Source of the DNA: Vermamoeba vermiformis
Lineage: Eukaryota > Tubulinea > Echinamoebida
Assembly: GCA_045837725.1 (NCBI GenBank)
Contig: JBEWZL010000282.1
Location: forward strand, 1 to 64,000
Reading direction: 5' to 3'
DNA: 64,000 nt
This document shows, one piece after another, positions 11,267 through 22,545 of this stretch. Both the position numbers and the translations under genes were made by a program. Every line of letters starts with the position of its first letter. The first letter of the stretch is position 1. The notes below the pieces were generated by a model, which made no database searches, was not told the DNA's origin, and saw only the letters and a program-made list of their open reading frames with translations.

Positions 11267-13280
11267 CTATACAGTTGCTGGTAGTTGAGATGCGTCAGAG
11301 ATCAAAAATTTAGTGTTAGTGAAGTCTTCAAGCAGCGGATTGTATTTGGTTTTGGTCTCGGTGAGCGACGTGTTTGCGTACCTTCGCATGAATTCACTGG
11401 TCGAGAATATAACTCTCGATGCCCTGCAGATAAGTTAGTCCCGAGTACTGCAAATTAGCACGTTCTTACCGATCTTTGATGCCATAGACTTGCTTGTAGA
11501 CTATCTCCAAGTTGTCGAAGTTGGTAGGGAAGTAAATGTCGCACGTGCCCAGTGCTGGCGAATTTAAATAAGAGTGATAAATCTTCGTTTTGTTGCCCTG
11601 AGGTGCTAACATTATGTAAATGCATGTAAAGTGATAGGACTCTTCGCTCTACTTACTTCAGTTCGATGTACGAGAGGGCCATTAACTCCATCTCTCATGG
11701 CGTCTGCAACCAATATTAGCCTTGCATATTACAGATGTTAAACAATACCTTCTAGTTCTTCAAAGTCAGCCAGAATCAGCTGATGTTGAGGGAGCTGCCG
11801 ACGAATTTTCTGTAACATGAGCATTGACGTTGTTGGCAGATAAACAGCACTCTTCTCGACACTTTTCGCAAAACTAAACAGTCCTGATGTATTTCTAACG
11901 TCGATGTAGTCTAGAAACTGTTGTCTTTTCTTCGATTTCAATAAATTCATCAATTCTTCTTTGGAGCTTGATGCTTGCAAGACCGGCAATTGCAACAAGT
12001 CCCAAAACAATTTGTTATCTCTGCCAGATGCGTTGGTACTCGTTATATATTGTAGTCATTGCGTCCTATACTTACTCATTCTTGTCAAGGCCATAGAAAG
12101 CTTTGATCGTCTGCAGATATTGAATAATGAGCGGATCCGTCACGTCCCTTCGTTGTTCGATAAACTCTATTGTACATTAGTTATTAAGCCCGTTACCAAT
12201 TAATGTATGTCCCGTGCCTTTTTCGTTCTTAGCGTCTACCCAAGTCTCATAAAATTTGTTCTGCGCTTCGTCGAACACAACTTTGTCATGAGGCATGTTG
12301 TCCAACACTTCAAGTCCAATAACAAAGCCGTAAAGTGGGCATTAGACTGGTGAACTGTCATAATATACTTTATACTTATCTTATTTTCATTGGTTTCCTC
12401 CCATGTCAAAAAATCTTTGTTTTCGAGTCTGACCTTGCTCGCGTGGTTAGCGAGGGTTTGTTTTTGAATTTGATGAAATTTCTTGCTAACATCGACGATG
12501 GTGTACTGCGTGCTCTCGTAAAGCTTCTTCTCCTTGGTCTGTATTGGAGTTAAAATTGTGCACTCGAAAATAATTGGATCTGCTCACCTTTAAATAATCC
12601 AATATACCGAGGGCACAAGTTCCATTTCCTCCTCCAATCTCAATAATATTTAACGGCGATGTATTTCTAAATTAATGTTAGCGACTGCTCGGGTGCAACA
12701 AATGACTGCGTACTTCTTCGCGCTATTGATGCTGACAATGTAATTTGCTAGAGCTCGTGCATAATGAGGCTTGAATATTTCAACGGGCGTTAGAAAGCCA
12801 TGAGCACCTTGATACTGATTGAACAACGCTTTTTTATACCTAGGTTGTCAATGTTAGAGGTTTTTCATAGCCAAGCAAACGACGTACGCTGACTCGCCGA
12901 ACATTTGCTTGAACTGCAGTGGTTCAGAGATGTGCACGGGTCCTTCGTGGAAATAGCCGTAGTCTTGATTATAAAGATAGTCACGAAAGAACTCGCGCAG
13001 TATCATTGTCTTGGCACTAGTACTGGCGAACTTTGGAATATTCAGATCAATTTTGTTTCGTAATTATGAAGATAGGTCTTACTCGTGAAGAAGGCTTCGA
13101 ACGAAATTGGGAGGGAGCAGATCTGATTAATTTTAAATTAATTACAGAAAAATCAAAAGTCATTTAGTATTTCGCAATCTACAACCAATAATGATCATAG
13201 GAAAGAAAAAATTATCCTTAAATTTACCTGAGGTTGCACCATAAAGATCGAGAGATGCCCACCTTCAAAGAGCCAAACAT
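11267..13280 (-). CDS. MidA/NDUFAF7-like methyltransferase, mitochondrial
   Basis: SAM-dependent methyltransferase of the DUF185/MidA family, whose human member NDUFAF7 methylates an arginine of NDUFS2 during assembly of respiratory complex I. The first exon reads MFGSLKVGISRSLWCNLR, a basic amphipathic stretch without acids that fits a mitochondrial presequence; RSAPSQFRSKPSSR continues it. Then come ILREFFRDYLYNQDYGYF, the SAM-binding motif NIIEIGGGNGTCALG, YTIVDVSKKFHQIQ, and the family block VIGLEVLDNMPHDKVVFD. About a dozen exons with short introns. It resembles the plant and fungal branch (EVLDNLPHD) rather than human NDUFAF7 itself, so the target residue is uncertain. C-terminus ISDASQLPATV. 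Confidence 0.82.
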
Positions 13281-13602
13281 TCTTGCGTGTCAAAATGTTC
13301 TTTTGTCTAAAACTAGATATTAAAGCATAAAATAATATAAGGACTTTTGCTTAGTAGCGCCGTTGTTTGGCCACAGGCACCTAAAAGTAAATGCTCAGTT
13401 CCACAAACGGTCTGATCGCTGAACACGAAAAATTAAACTGTGCTAAAAGGCTTAGGACTCAATTAGCAGCCTCCCAAGCGTTGGTGTTCGTGCAATGAAT
13501 TTTTCTGGTTCGTCGTGGAAGAGCAGCCAGACCGAAATTGGAAACGCACAAATAAACTTCTTTTTCTTTTTAACTCGTGTTACCATAGCAACAACAGCAG
13601 CT

Positions 13603-16600
13603 ATGGTACGAAAACATCTAAAATTATATTTATTTTTATTAATTACTGCGGCTATCACGTTCTTCTTATTTGGCGAGCAATTACTCCATCCACAAGTACC
13701 GCCAGTGCAGCCCCCTCCTCTTATCAGAATACCGAACAGCGCAAGGAATTACACCCAACATCAATACACTATTCAAAGTACAGAACCGAGTCATAATATA
13801 GAAGGCATAGTGTTTGGCACCGTACTCAAATCTGCTGAAAATGCGAAAACGACTATATTTGGCTTAGCCGATAGGCTTATGGAAGGACTCAAAGTCCGTG
13901 ACTCGTCAGATAATTTAAAGCTTGCGGTATTTGACGTATTCGGAGCTTTCGAAGATCTTGATATGGACCGAGTGGAAGACGAGAAAAGAATCAAAATATT
14001 AATTTATCCAATGAAAAAATCATACGATCCATGCTTAATACTGACAAAGGATGAGGTACGCAGCAGGAATTTTTCGAAAATTTAAAAATTATTTTTAATT
14101 TTTTAAAATGCAGTGGAAGTCCTCAGGGTGGCAGAAATTACTTAATTCAAGATTAGAATCGCTATATACGGCGGATTTTATTCACGAGATTGAGAAATCA
14201 TTCGGGTAAGTTCTCTACATGTCACAAACCACTCTCATACCAACGCATATTTTCAGGGACAATGAAGGCATTTATCTCCACCTATTACACAATAGTTTAG
14301 AACTTAAAAATGAGTGGAACGTTGATTTGCCCGAGGAGACAACGACCATTGTTAACTCGGTAAGTCGAACGCTGCGTGCTGTCACGTGTCTAACCATTAT
14401 TGCAGGACAACCTCATCGCTGGATTTATGATATCGACAGCTGACTTGCATAGAATTGAAGAAGACATGCGCCAAAAAGTGTTCAGTGGTTCATCCGTCAA
14501 AGAGATTCTTCTCGAAGAGATTAGCACGCAAGTAAGAGAACACTGCCCCGCTTTATAATTATAATTAACGTATTCATTTGTAGGCCTCTAAATTGGAAAT
14601 TGCCGAAGGTGCAGTTACTGAAGACGTGTTCTCTGTGCCAATAGACAGAGATTTCCACGACTGCGAAGTTCACGCACCAATTCCGTGGCCACTACCTTCG
14701 TCAATCGAACACAATACGGCCAATATGGACACACGCGTTTTAATCCCCACTGAGCTAGTTTACCACACCGAAGACTCGGTTGTTCTTCCAGAATGGTTCC
14801 ATGATGCCATAGGAACATTGTTCCAACAAATCTTAACCGTGCAAAATATTCCGCAAATGAAGGCCGAAGATGTCGCTGCCTTACCCGAGCTGGCTTATAT
14901 CAACTTCAATATCAATGATAACAACGATGCTATTCCGTACGGTGACAACGAGGAGTACATTATCTCAATGGATACTAAAACTCACTCGATCAATATAACC
15001 GCACCGTCCGCGTTTGGTGCTCTTAGAGCAATGCAATCGCTTGCTCAGCTCGTGCGCCAAGGACGCGGATTTAACTACATTCCAAACTTCCCCATCACGA
15101 TCAAAGACAGGCCCAAGTTTCCTCACCGTGGCCTGTTGTTGGATACTGCGCGCGAGTACTACAAAGTTTCAACGATCAAAAGCATTGTGAAGTTCTTGGG
15201 AGCTAACAAAATGAACGTCCTACATTGGCATATCACCGATGACCACGCGTTCTCCATTGAGTGCAAGAAGTATCCTGGACTTGCGAAAGGTAGCAAATTC
15301 GGAGGACCTTTTTACACGCAAGAAGAAGTCAAAGAGATTGTTGATTTAGCTACACGACACGGCGTTCGAATCATAGCGGAGATTGGTGGCCCCGCGCATG
15401 CAGGTATGGCAACAGGACTTTTGTCGTGACGCGCAATGCTCATTTTTCACACAGGCTCTTGGATTAACGACCACCACCCCGATATGATCGCCAACTGTCC
15501 TAAATTCAGTTGTCAGAAAGCATGGGGTGTCACGATGAATCCAACACTCGATAAGACTTATGGCATGTTGCAAGATTTTTTTAATGAAATGGCTGCTTTG
15601 TTCCCCGATCCTTACATGCACTTTGGTGGCGACGAAGTAAGTTAAAATGAATTGACGACGAGAAGATTTAACTCGACTGCGCTAGGCAACTCCCGAGTGC
15701 TGGTCACAAGATGCGAATGTTGTTTCGTGGATGAGCGCCCACGGCATGCAAACTAACTACGACAAGCTCATGCAACACTTTGAAACAAAATTCCATGATA
15801 TTGCTTCTTCGATCAAGCGTATTGGCATGCGATGGGAAGAAGTACGTATCATTAAATCTTTGCAATCTTCCTCACCTACGTTGTAGGTTTGGTCTCGCCC
15901 TGGCATCAAGCTAGACTGGCCCATCGTAGTTGCATGGATATCAAAGCCATCAGAAAGTTGGATGAACCCTCTCATTCACAATTACAACGTGTCCTTCTTG
16001 AGCTACAACGGCTGGTATCTGAATCACAATGCAGGTAATGCCTTGCAGTGTATAACAACATGTATAGTACTAACATCTCATGACTAAGGTGGCGTTGGAT
16101 GCCAGTCGTGGAGCGAATGTTACAGCACGCAGATCTTCGATCTCGAACCCAATTCCAAACTTTGGAACCGAGTGTTAGGAGGTAAACATAGCGCTTCATC
16201 TATAAGACAGGGTCCTTAGTATATTCTTAGGCTGTGCCTCTGCATGGGAGATGAGCGACGAGCACTTTACTGGAAGAGATCTGTGGTTGCGCACGGCTAC
16301 TCTTTCCGAGGTCAGTTTGTTTTCTCGTTAACCCAACAGGCCGTAGCTAATAGATATAACAGCCACTATGGACTGCCGAAAGTGTAGTTGCTGAAAATAG
16401 ACAGTCGAAAGACCAAAAAGTGCTACCAAGACTTTTGTAAGAGCGCAGATTCGGGACCCATGTAACATAGTACTAATGCTCCTTTTGCAGAGAAATGTGC
16501 CGCTACTTGATGTCAACGCAGTTCTCAAGCGAAGTATATAAGACTCGCCACCCTTGCTGGCATTTGAGTCAAGATTACCTGGGCTCCAAGAGGACGATCG

Positions 16601-16770
16601 ACCAACAACTATTGAAAGAATATTCTATTAGAGAGGCCGAACGTGATGACTTGATTTGCACACGCGTTAAGAATCATTTCAATCCCCCGAACAAGCAGAC
16701 TTTAACCTGCAAGACAAAGAACTGCATTCGCGAGAACATCGGCACGACACACCACGAAACTCCAGGATGA
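13603..16770 (+). CDS. GH20 beta-hexosaminidase with membrane anchor
   Basis: Glycoside hydrolase family 20, removing terminal N-acetylhexosamine from glycans or chitin-like chains. I start it at 13603, where MVRKHLKLYLFLLITAAI begins a basic-then-hydrophobic segment ending near FFLF, a type II signal anchor; an upstream in-frame ATG at 13495 is less likely. A region of about 300 residues with no family I recognise follows. The GH20 domain starts near 14590: KFPHRGLLLDTAREYY, NVLHWHITDDHAFSIE, and HFGGDEV with the catalytic Asp-Glu pair at about 15620-15645. Later exons give SWMSAHGMQ, WYLNHNAGG and CASAWEM. The usual EID/ELD before PGH is replaced by EIGGPAHAG. An extra C-terminal tail of about 80 residues is rich in Cys and Lys. 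About 12 exons. Confidence 0.9.
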
Positions 16771-17173
16771 GGCTGGGTAATTGGATAGTCCGTGCGCAAT
16801 TGTAAATTTGTACATAGAAATACTCTGTATTGGTTGATAGCTGAATGTCTCTGTTAAAACTTCAGACAGATTGAATGCAATCGACCTTTTCACCTGATAA
16901 AACTTCCACAACGACCAAATTATTTGACGTGAGTAATATTATTCATCACACAACGGTAATTTGTATTATCCACAGTTGTTTTTAAATCCGCGGGACAATC
17001 TGCAACGGTCACGGTTGTGAATTTTCCAACTCGCAGTCTACCTCTAATAAATACTTGATAGCGACGTAAGCAAGATATCATAATAGTAGGTGTGGTTCCC
17101 ACGACGAGGTGGAATAAAAATTGAAAAACAAAAACGGCAAAATTGAATTTGTTACGGTCTCGTCACCACCACA
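16771..17173. other. intergenic stretch, nothing recognised
   Basis: 403 bases between the hexosaminidase stop and the RhoGEF start. I see no gene, repeat or RNA structure. The final 150 bases should contain the promoter of the downstream gene. Confidence 0.5.
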
Positions 17174-20100
17174 ATGGCCGAGCGAAAAGAATCCTCACGA
17201 AAGCTAGAAGTTGAGGTTAAAGATGATACTAAGCTAAAACAAAAAGATAAAGAGAAGGAAAAATCACGAGGAAAAACTGCAGACGATCTCGAGATCAAAA
17301 ATAAATCGGACGATAAAAGCTCAAGCGAAAAGCGTGCAGCATTAAAAAGGAGTCACAGTAAATCTGGAAGTTTAACTACAAGAGCAATCACACGAAAAGA
17401 GAGTTCTCATCTCGCATTATCTCCAACTGACAAGCGGTCTGGCAGCCCTACTGTTTCACTGGAATTGGCAAAATCGGACGATTCTGCGTTAAAATCCCAC
17501 AGAGAACAATCAACTCCGCCCACCTCTATTAATCTCTCCAAGTCAGAAGAAAAGCCCAATCCAATGGAATCTTCTCTGGGAGCTACGAAGGAAACGCCCA
17601 AGGACGGTGCTTCCATCAGCGAGGAAGGTGAGCCGACTCCAGAACAAGCAAATGATATCGAATATTGGAAGAAGCGTTGTGGAAACCTGGAGCAGGAAGT
17701 GGTACGGATGAGTGTGCAACGAACGATAAATTATTAAATAGGGCATTTAATAATTCTAATATTCTTAGGAAAAATTAAGATATGCAAATAAGTCATTAGA
17801 AGAACAAGTTAGACAACAGAGGCTGCTTATTGTAAGTTTTACACGGTACCGCCCTACAACGGAAACTCACCGCATCTGCTTGAAAATAGGAAAAATTCCT
17901 TCCCAATTCACCAGCGGGTGCTTCACATCCAAAGACAATTCAAAGAACAAACTCAAGTAAGTTTTAGCTGATTTGGATGCGCTCTATTTTTGGTCACCTA
18001 TTTTTTTTACCTCTACGAGTAATCTTGTTGAAATGAAGTCTATCGTCTCGTATAATTTATTATTCTTTACTCAATTCGGTGGCGTTAATTGCAAAATAAT
18101 TAAACGCATTCCGCGGGCTGATCACCAACGGAAATATTGGTTATCAGGCTATTATCGGCGTAGGCTTGTAACCCAAATTCATTTTTTAATTTAGCGACCG
18201 CAATTAAATTTTTAATTTTTTATCTCGCGGCTGGGATCACCGAATTTTTCTCGCTGCTCTCGTATTTAATATAATTAATGCATTCATTCATTACGATCAT
18301 TTATACATTTTTATACTCCAAAGTTACCGTTACAAACAATTGACGCGAGTTTTCTTTGTGTTCCCGTTCGTATTTTAATTTCCCTACTACCACAGGCGGA
18401 GATGCTAAAGAAGAGGTTGAAAAGCGTACAAAAGAAAAGAAAGAAGAGGAGCTCGTGCCCAAGTTGCAATTGGAGACTTTCAAGCGCACGCACAAGCCGG
18501 CTATTCTTTCCAAAAAAGGTGATTAAACGCCACTGTGCTTTACGTTATTTTTTTGAATTATTTAATGCATTATCTAATTATTGCTTGTACCAGACCCTGA
18601 TGACCGTACACGTGTCGTTGCTGAGATGTTGACTACAGAACAGAGCTATTTGCACGGCATTGAAATTATGCTCAACAATTACTTGTATCCTCTTCGCAAA
18701 GCAGCGCAAAAAGACAAAGACAACACCAAGAAAGACGCACACAAGAAGGTTGAGGGCTCAGACGTTGACTCAATTTTCTTGAATATTGAACAATTGCACT
18801 TAATCAACTCCAACATGTACGAGCAATTGTTGAAGCGCTTGGATGACTGGGAGACCAATGACACTATTGGTGACTTGTTGGCTGAATGGGTAAGTGCGCG
18901 AATGATCGATGGAGCTCGTTGCTAACGTGAGTATTCAGGCTCCTAAATTGAAGCCTTATTGCCGTTACGGAGGTAACTACGAAGCAGCTATTCAGCGCGT
19001 GCAAGAGTTGAAGGAGAAGAACGTCCAGTTCGCTAAGATTCTGGATGCATGCGACCAACAATCAAATGCTTTCAACGGTCTCTCTTTGCGCGATTACATG
19101 ATTATGCCCGTGCAACGTGTTCCTCGTTACAGCTTGTTGTTCCACGTAAGTCATTAGATGCATTAGTGCTGCTACAGAACTAACGTGAAACTCGTTCAGG
19201 ATCTGTTGAAGAAGACTGACAAGGCGCATCGCGACTATGAAAAGCTCACAGTTGCTTGCCTTGAAATTGAAAAGACAGCTAACGCCGTCAACGAGCAAAT
19301 TCGCCAGTTCCAAAACGAGACTAAATTGGCTGAAATTTACAACAGAGGCGGTAACTTCATGGTACGGAAACTTCGTTTATTGCCCCGAGCGAATCTAATC
19401 CTATTGTGCAGATCTTGAAAGATTCGTATCGCCGATTCGTTCGCGATTGGAATATGGAGATCGTTATGGACATGAACGATAAGAAGTTTGGCAAGAAAGA
19501 AGGAGAGTTGATTTTATTCAACGACTTGTTCGTCTCGTCGAATTTCATTATGAGAAAGGCTACGTTGGCTGAAGCTGCCCAAGTTGTACCATTGATGTGG
19601 CTCGAAGTTGATATTGCTAAGCGACAGAAGTGGATGGAGCAATTAAACGGTAAGCAAGTGCTCTTATTAACTCTATATCAATCGCACGTACCACATTTGT
19701 TTATGATGGAGAAAAAACGCTGATCATAATGAACGACACCACATAATCGCCAGTCCAGTCTGATCAAACAAATCCTTCTTTTTCTTCGCGCTACTTCTTT
19801 ACTTCACAAGGAAGTTACTAATACTTTTATCTTTGCCAGCTGAATCTTTGTCCGCCGAGAACGCCGTGATTTTGTACGGCCCTGAACGTGCTTGGTATAT
19901 CAAAGCCAAGAACATGAAGGAGCGCAATGAATTTGTCGAGTACATGGCTAAAGTTGTCGGTATTGCTGATATGGGCGACAAGGCTGCTATGCGCGAAGGT
20001 ACTCGCAAGGGTGCTTTCACCTTCACAATGCCCAAGGGTCACTATGATGGCGAATGGATGGCAGGGCAAATGCACGGAAGAGGCAAATATGTCCGTGATG

Positions 20101-22491
20101 ATGGCGCTGTTTTCGACGGCTACTGGGACGCACGCATCATGGCAGGATTTGGTGTTGTTTCCTTGCCCGATCAAGAGCCATTCACTTCTGGCTGGCTCAA
20201 CAACCGCACGACTGAAGGCGGCAATGTTGAAGTTGCTTCGAAAGAACACGACTTCTGGAGCGCGGGAGTAAGTACAGAATATAAATGATTAGCACGCGGA
20301 GGTAATTAACGATAAATTTAAGGGTCTCACCGACTCTGACTGGCAAGTTTTGTTGCTCGGTGCTCAAGAAGTCACGATGAAGAAGGACGAAAAGATCATC
20401 GAACAAGGTATCACAAACGAGAACTTGTACAAAGTCAAGAGTGGTACTATCCGAGTCGAAAAACAATTGCCCGACGGCAGTAAGAAGCTGTTGGTCAAAT
20501 TGGGTGCCAACGAGACGTTCGGTGACACTTCGGTCCTTCAATCTCTTGCCACGGCAACGGCTAGCGTCATCGCAGATTCAGATCAAGTTGTGTTGCGTGT
20601 CATCCAAATTGATCTCGTCTTCGAGATTTTCAAGAACAACCCTGGCTTGTGCATGCGATTCTACAGACAGATGGCCACAAAGCTCGCTGAACGCTTGCGT
20701 AACTTGCACAACAAGGCTCCTTTGCCCAAGAAAGACGACCTCAAGGCTGAGTCTAGCGATGGTCCTGGTAGCAGCGGTCCCGGCAGTACAGCTTCGAGTG
20801 GCGAACACACTCCGACCCTCACTGAGCGTTTGTCCACTCGCAACTTGAAGCGCATCTCAATGCACTCTGCAGACTTGGACTCCAACTCAGGCACTTCAAC
20901 GCCACGAGAAAGCACTCCTGCTACTGAGCGTAAGAAGGACAAAGACAAGAAGGACAAAGATAAGGAAAAGGACAAGAAGAAGCAGGTTGCCGAAGTTAGC
21001 TTCCATGAGAAGTTTGACTTGCCCTTGACCGAGGTCGTTATCAAAGAAGTCCGTTGTGAAATCAAGATGTCGACGTCGAAGAAGCCCGGTCAAATGTACA
21101 TTTCTCAGCGATACGTCTGCTTCGACTCCAGTCTCTTTGGCTCTCACACCAAGGAAGTCGTGCAGCTTAGCAAGGTCACTGACATCACAATGAAGAAGAA
21201 GGACTTGAAGTTGAAGATGAAAAAGAATCAAGTAAGTAATTTGCTCATCTAAGTTATCCTTTTGAATCGTTTTGGTCCAAATATGATGAACTCCAAACGA
21301 ATTTCATGCGTGTCAGATGATATCCGTGATTTTAAAACCTATCTGAGGGATCCAAATTCATCTTTTTGTTGTCGAAGATGCCACGAACCAATACTAACGT
21401 TTATATAGTACACGTTCATTTTCAATGCTAGCTTAGAAGAAGTTCACAGCTTAATTGTCAGTTTGTGGGAGAAGGCTAAGCAAGAAGCAGGCGAGAGAAG
21501 TGATGGTACTGCTTCTGGTCCTGCCTCCACCGAAGTTTCCTCGCGCAAACTTGAATCTAAGCCAAGTCGACGTATTTCTCTTAATCCACAGACTGCCAAG
21601 GCAAGCTTGGAGCCCAAGGCTACCGAAGAGGATTGGCGCTTAGTGCTCCAAGGTGCGAAGGATCTTCACTTCCAAAAGGATCAAGTGATCTTGAAGGAAG
21701 GTGTCGAGCACCAGTGTGTTTATCAGATCGTTCACGGCAACTGTCGCATCGAAAAGGAGACCCCTGAAGGCGTCAAGAAGGTTCTCGGAAGCATGGAACA
21801 AGGTCAATTGTTCGGTGAAATGTCGTTCTTACAGGGCGGTGGTGCTACAGTCTCTGTCGTGGCTGATGAAGAAGTTACCGTATACGTGATTGAAGGTGAC
21901 TACATCAACGCGCTCTTTGGTCGTCACCCTGATTTGGCTGGTCGCTTCTATCACTTCTTGTCGTCAGTTTTGGCCAACCGCTTGAACAAGCGTGAAAGTG
22001 ATTTGGCTAAGGTAACTAACTCCACGCTCCTACCATCGGCGACCGATGACTAACGATACTTGTCTCAGGCTGAGGAGAAGGCCAAGTCGCGTCGTGCCAA
22101 GTCAAAGCGTATCTCGACTGCAAGCACTGACCTCAGCGCCGATCGCAAGGGACTCGGTGAAAGTGCAGACGAGCTCGCTAAATCGAGTGAAGAAGGCTCT
22201 CATACTGAGAAGAAGCGACGAAAGAAGAAAGACCGCGAGAGTGGCGATGATTGGAGCAAGCTCGAGAATCAAATCAACACCAAGCACGACGAAGTGGAAT
22301 CAGAATTTGCTCGTGCTAACAGCAACTTGAAGGATATTCCAGAAGAACAAGAGAAGAAAAAGAAGACTACTGAGGGAGAGTCCGGTCCTTCCTCCGACAA
22401 CCCAAAGAAGATTCGCAAGACAAAGTCAACGCGCGATACCAAAAAGGACGCTGTGAATCCGACCATTGTTGTTGAAGAAGAGAAAAAATAG
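17174..22491 (+). CDS. RhoGEF-MORN-CNB-GRAM-CNB signalling protein
   Basis: Very large multidomain regulator, roughly 1,350 residues. The N-terminus is Lys/Glu/Ser-rich and disordered (17174-17704), followed by short coiled-coil exons. A DH (RhoGEF) domain spans about 18596-19340: VAEMLTTEQSYLHGIEIML, then DYMIMPVQRVPRYSLLFH, the signature helix that catalyses GDP release. A PH-like part follows (GELILFNDLFVSSN), then MORN repeats at about 20020-20200 (GHYDGEWMAGQMHGRGKY). CNB 1 is at 20350-20720, GRAM at 20990-21470 (GQMYISQRYVCFDS), CNB 2 at 21630-21990 (GQLFGEMSFL), and a long basic Ser/Lys tail ends EEEKK. The GEF-CNB-GRAM-CNB order recalls Dictyostelium GbpC/GbpD, but with a Rho instead of a Ras exchange domain. 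Neither CNB shows the usual phosphate-binding Arg. Likely at the cell cortex, acting on Rac/Rho. Confidence 0.9.
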
Positions 22492-22545
22492 GCTAAATAG
22501 GAGTATTAATTTGCTCACTTGTAATAATACCTTTTCAATGTTTGT

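Noticed and set aside
13495-13602. Upstream in-frame start for the hexosaminidase
   Set aside because: It would put 36 residues with a Phe run before the clear basic-hydrophobic anchor beginning at 13603.
20661-21231. Long antisense open frames over the RhoGEF/CNB gene
   Set aside because: Leu/Ser-rich mirror of the Lys/Asp/Glu-rich coding strand, which is well supported by domains.
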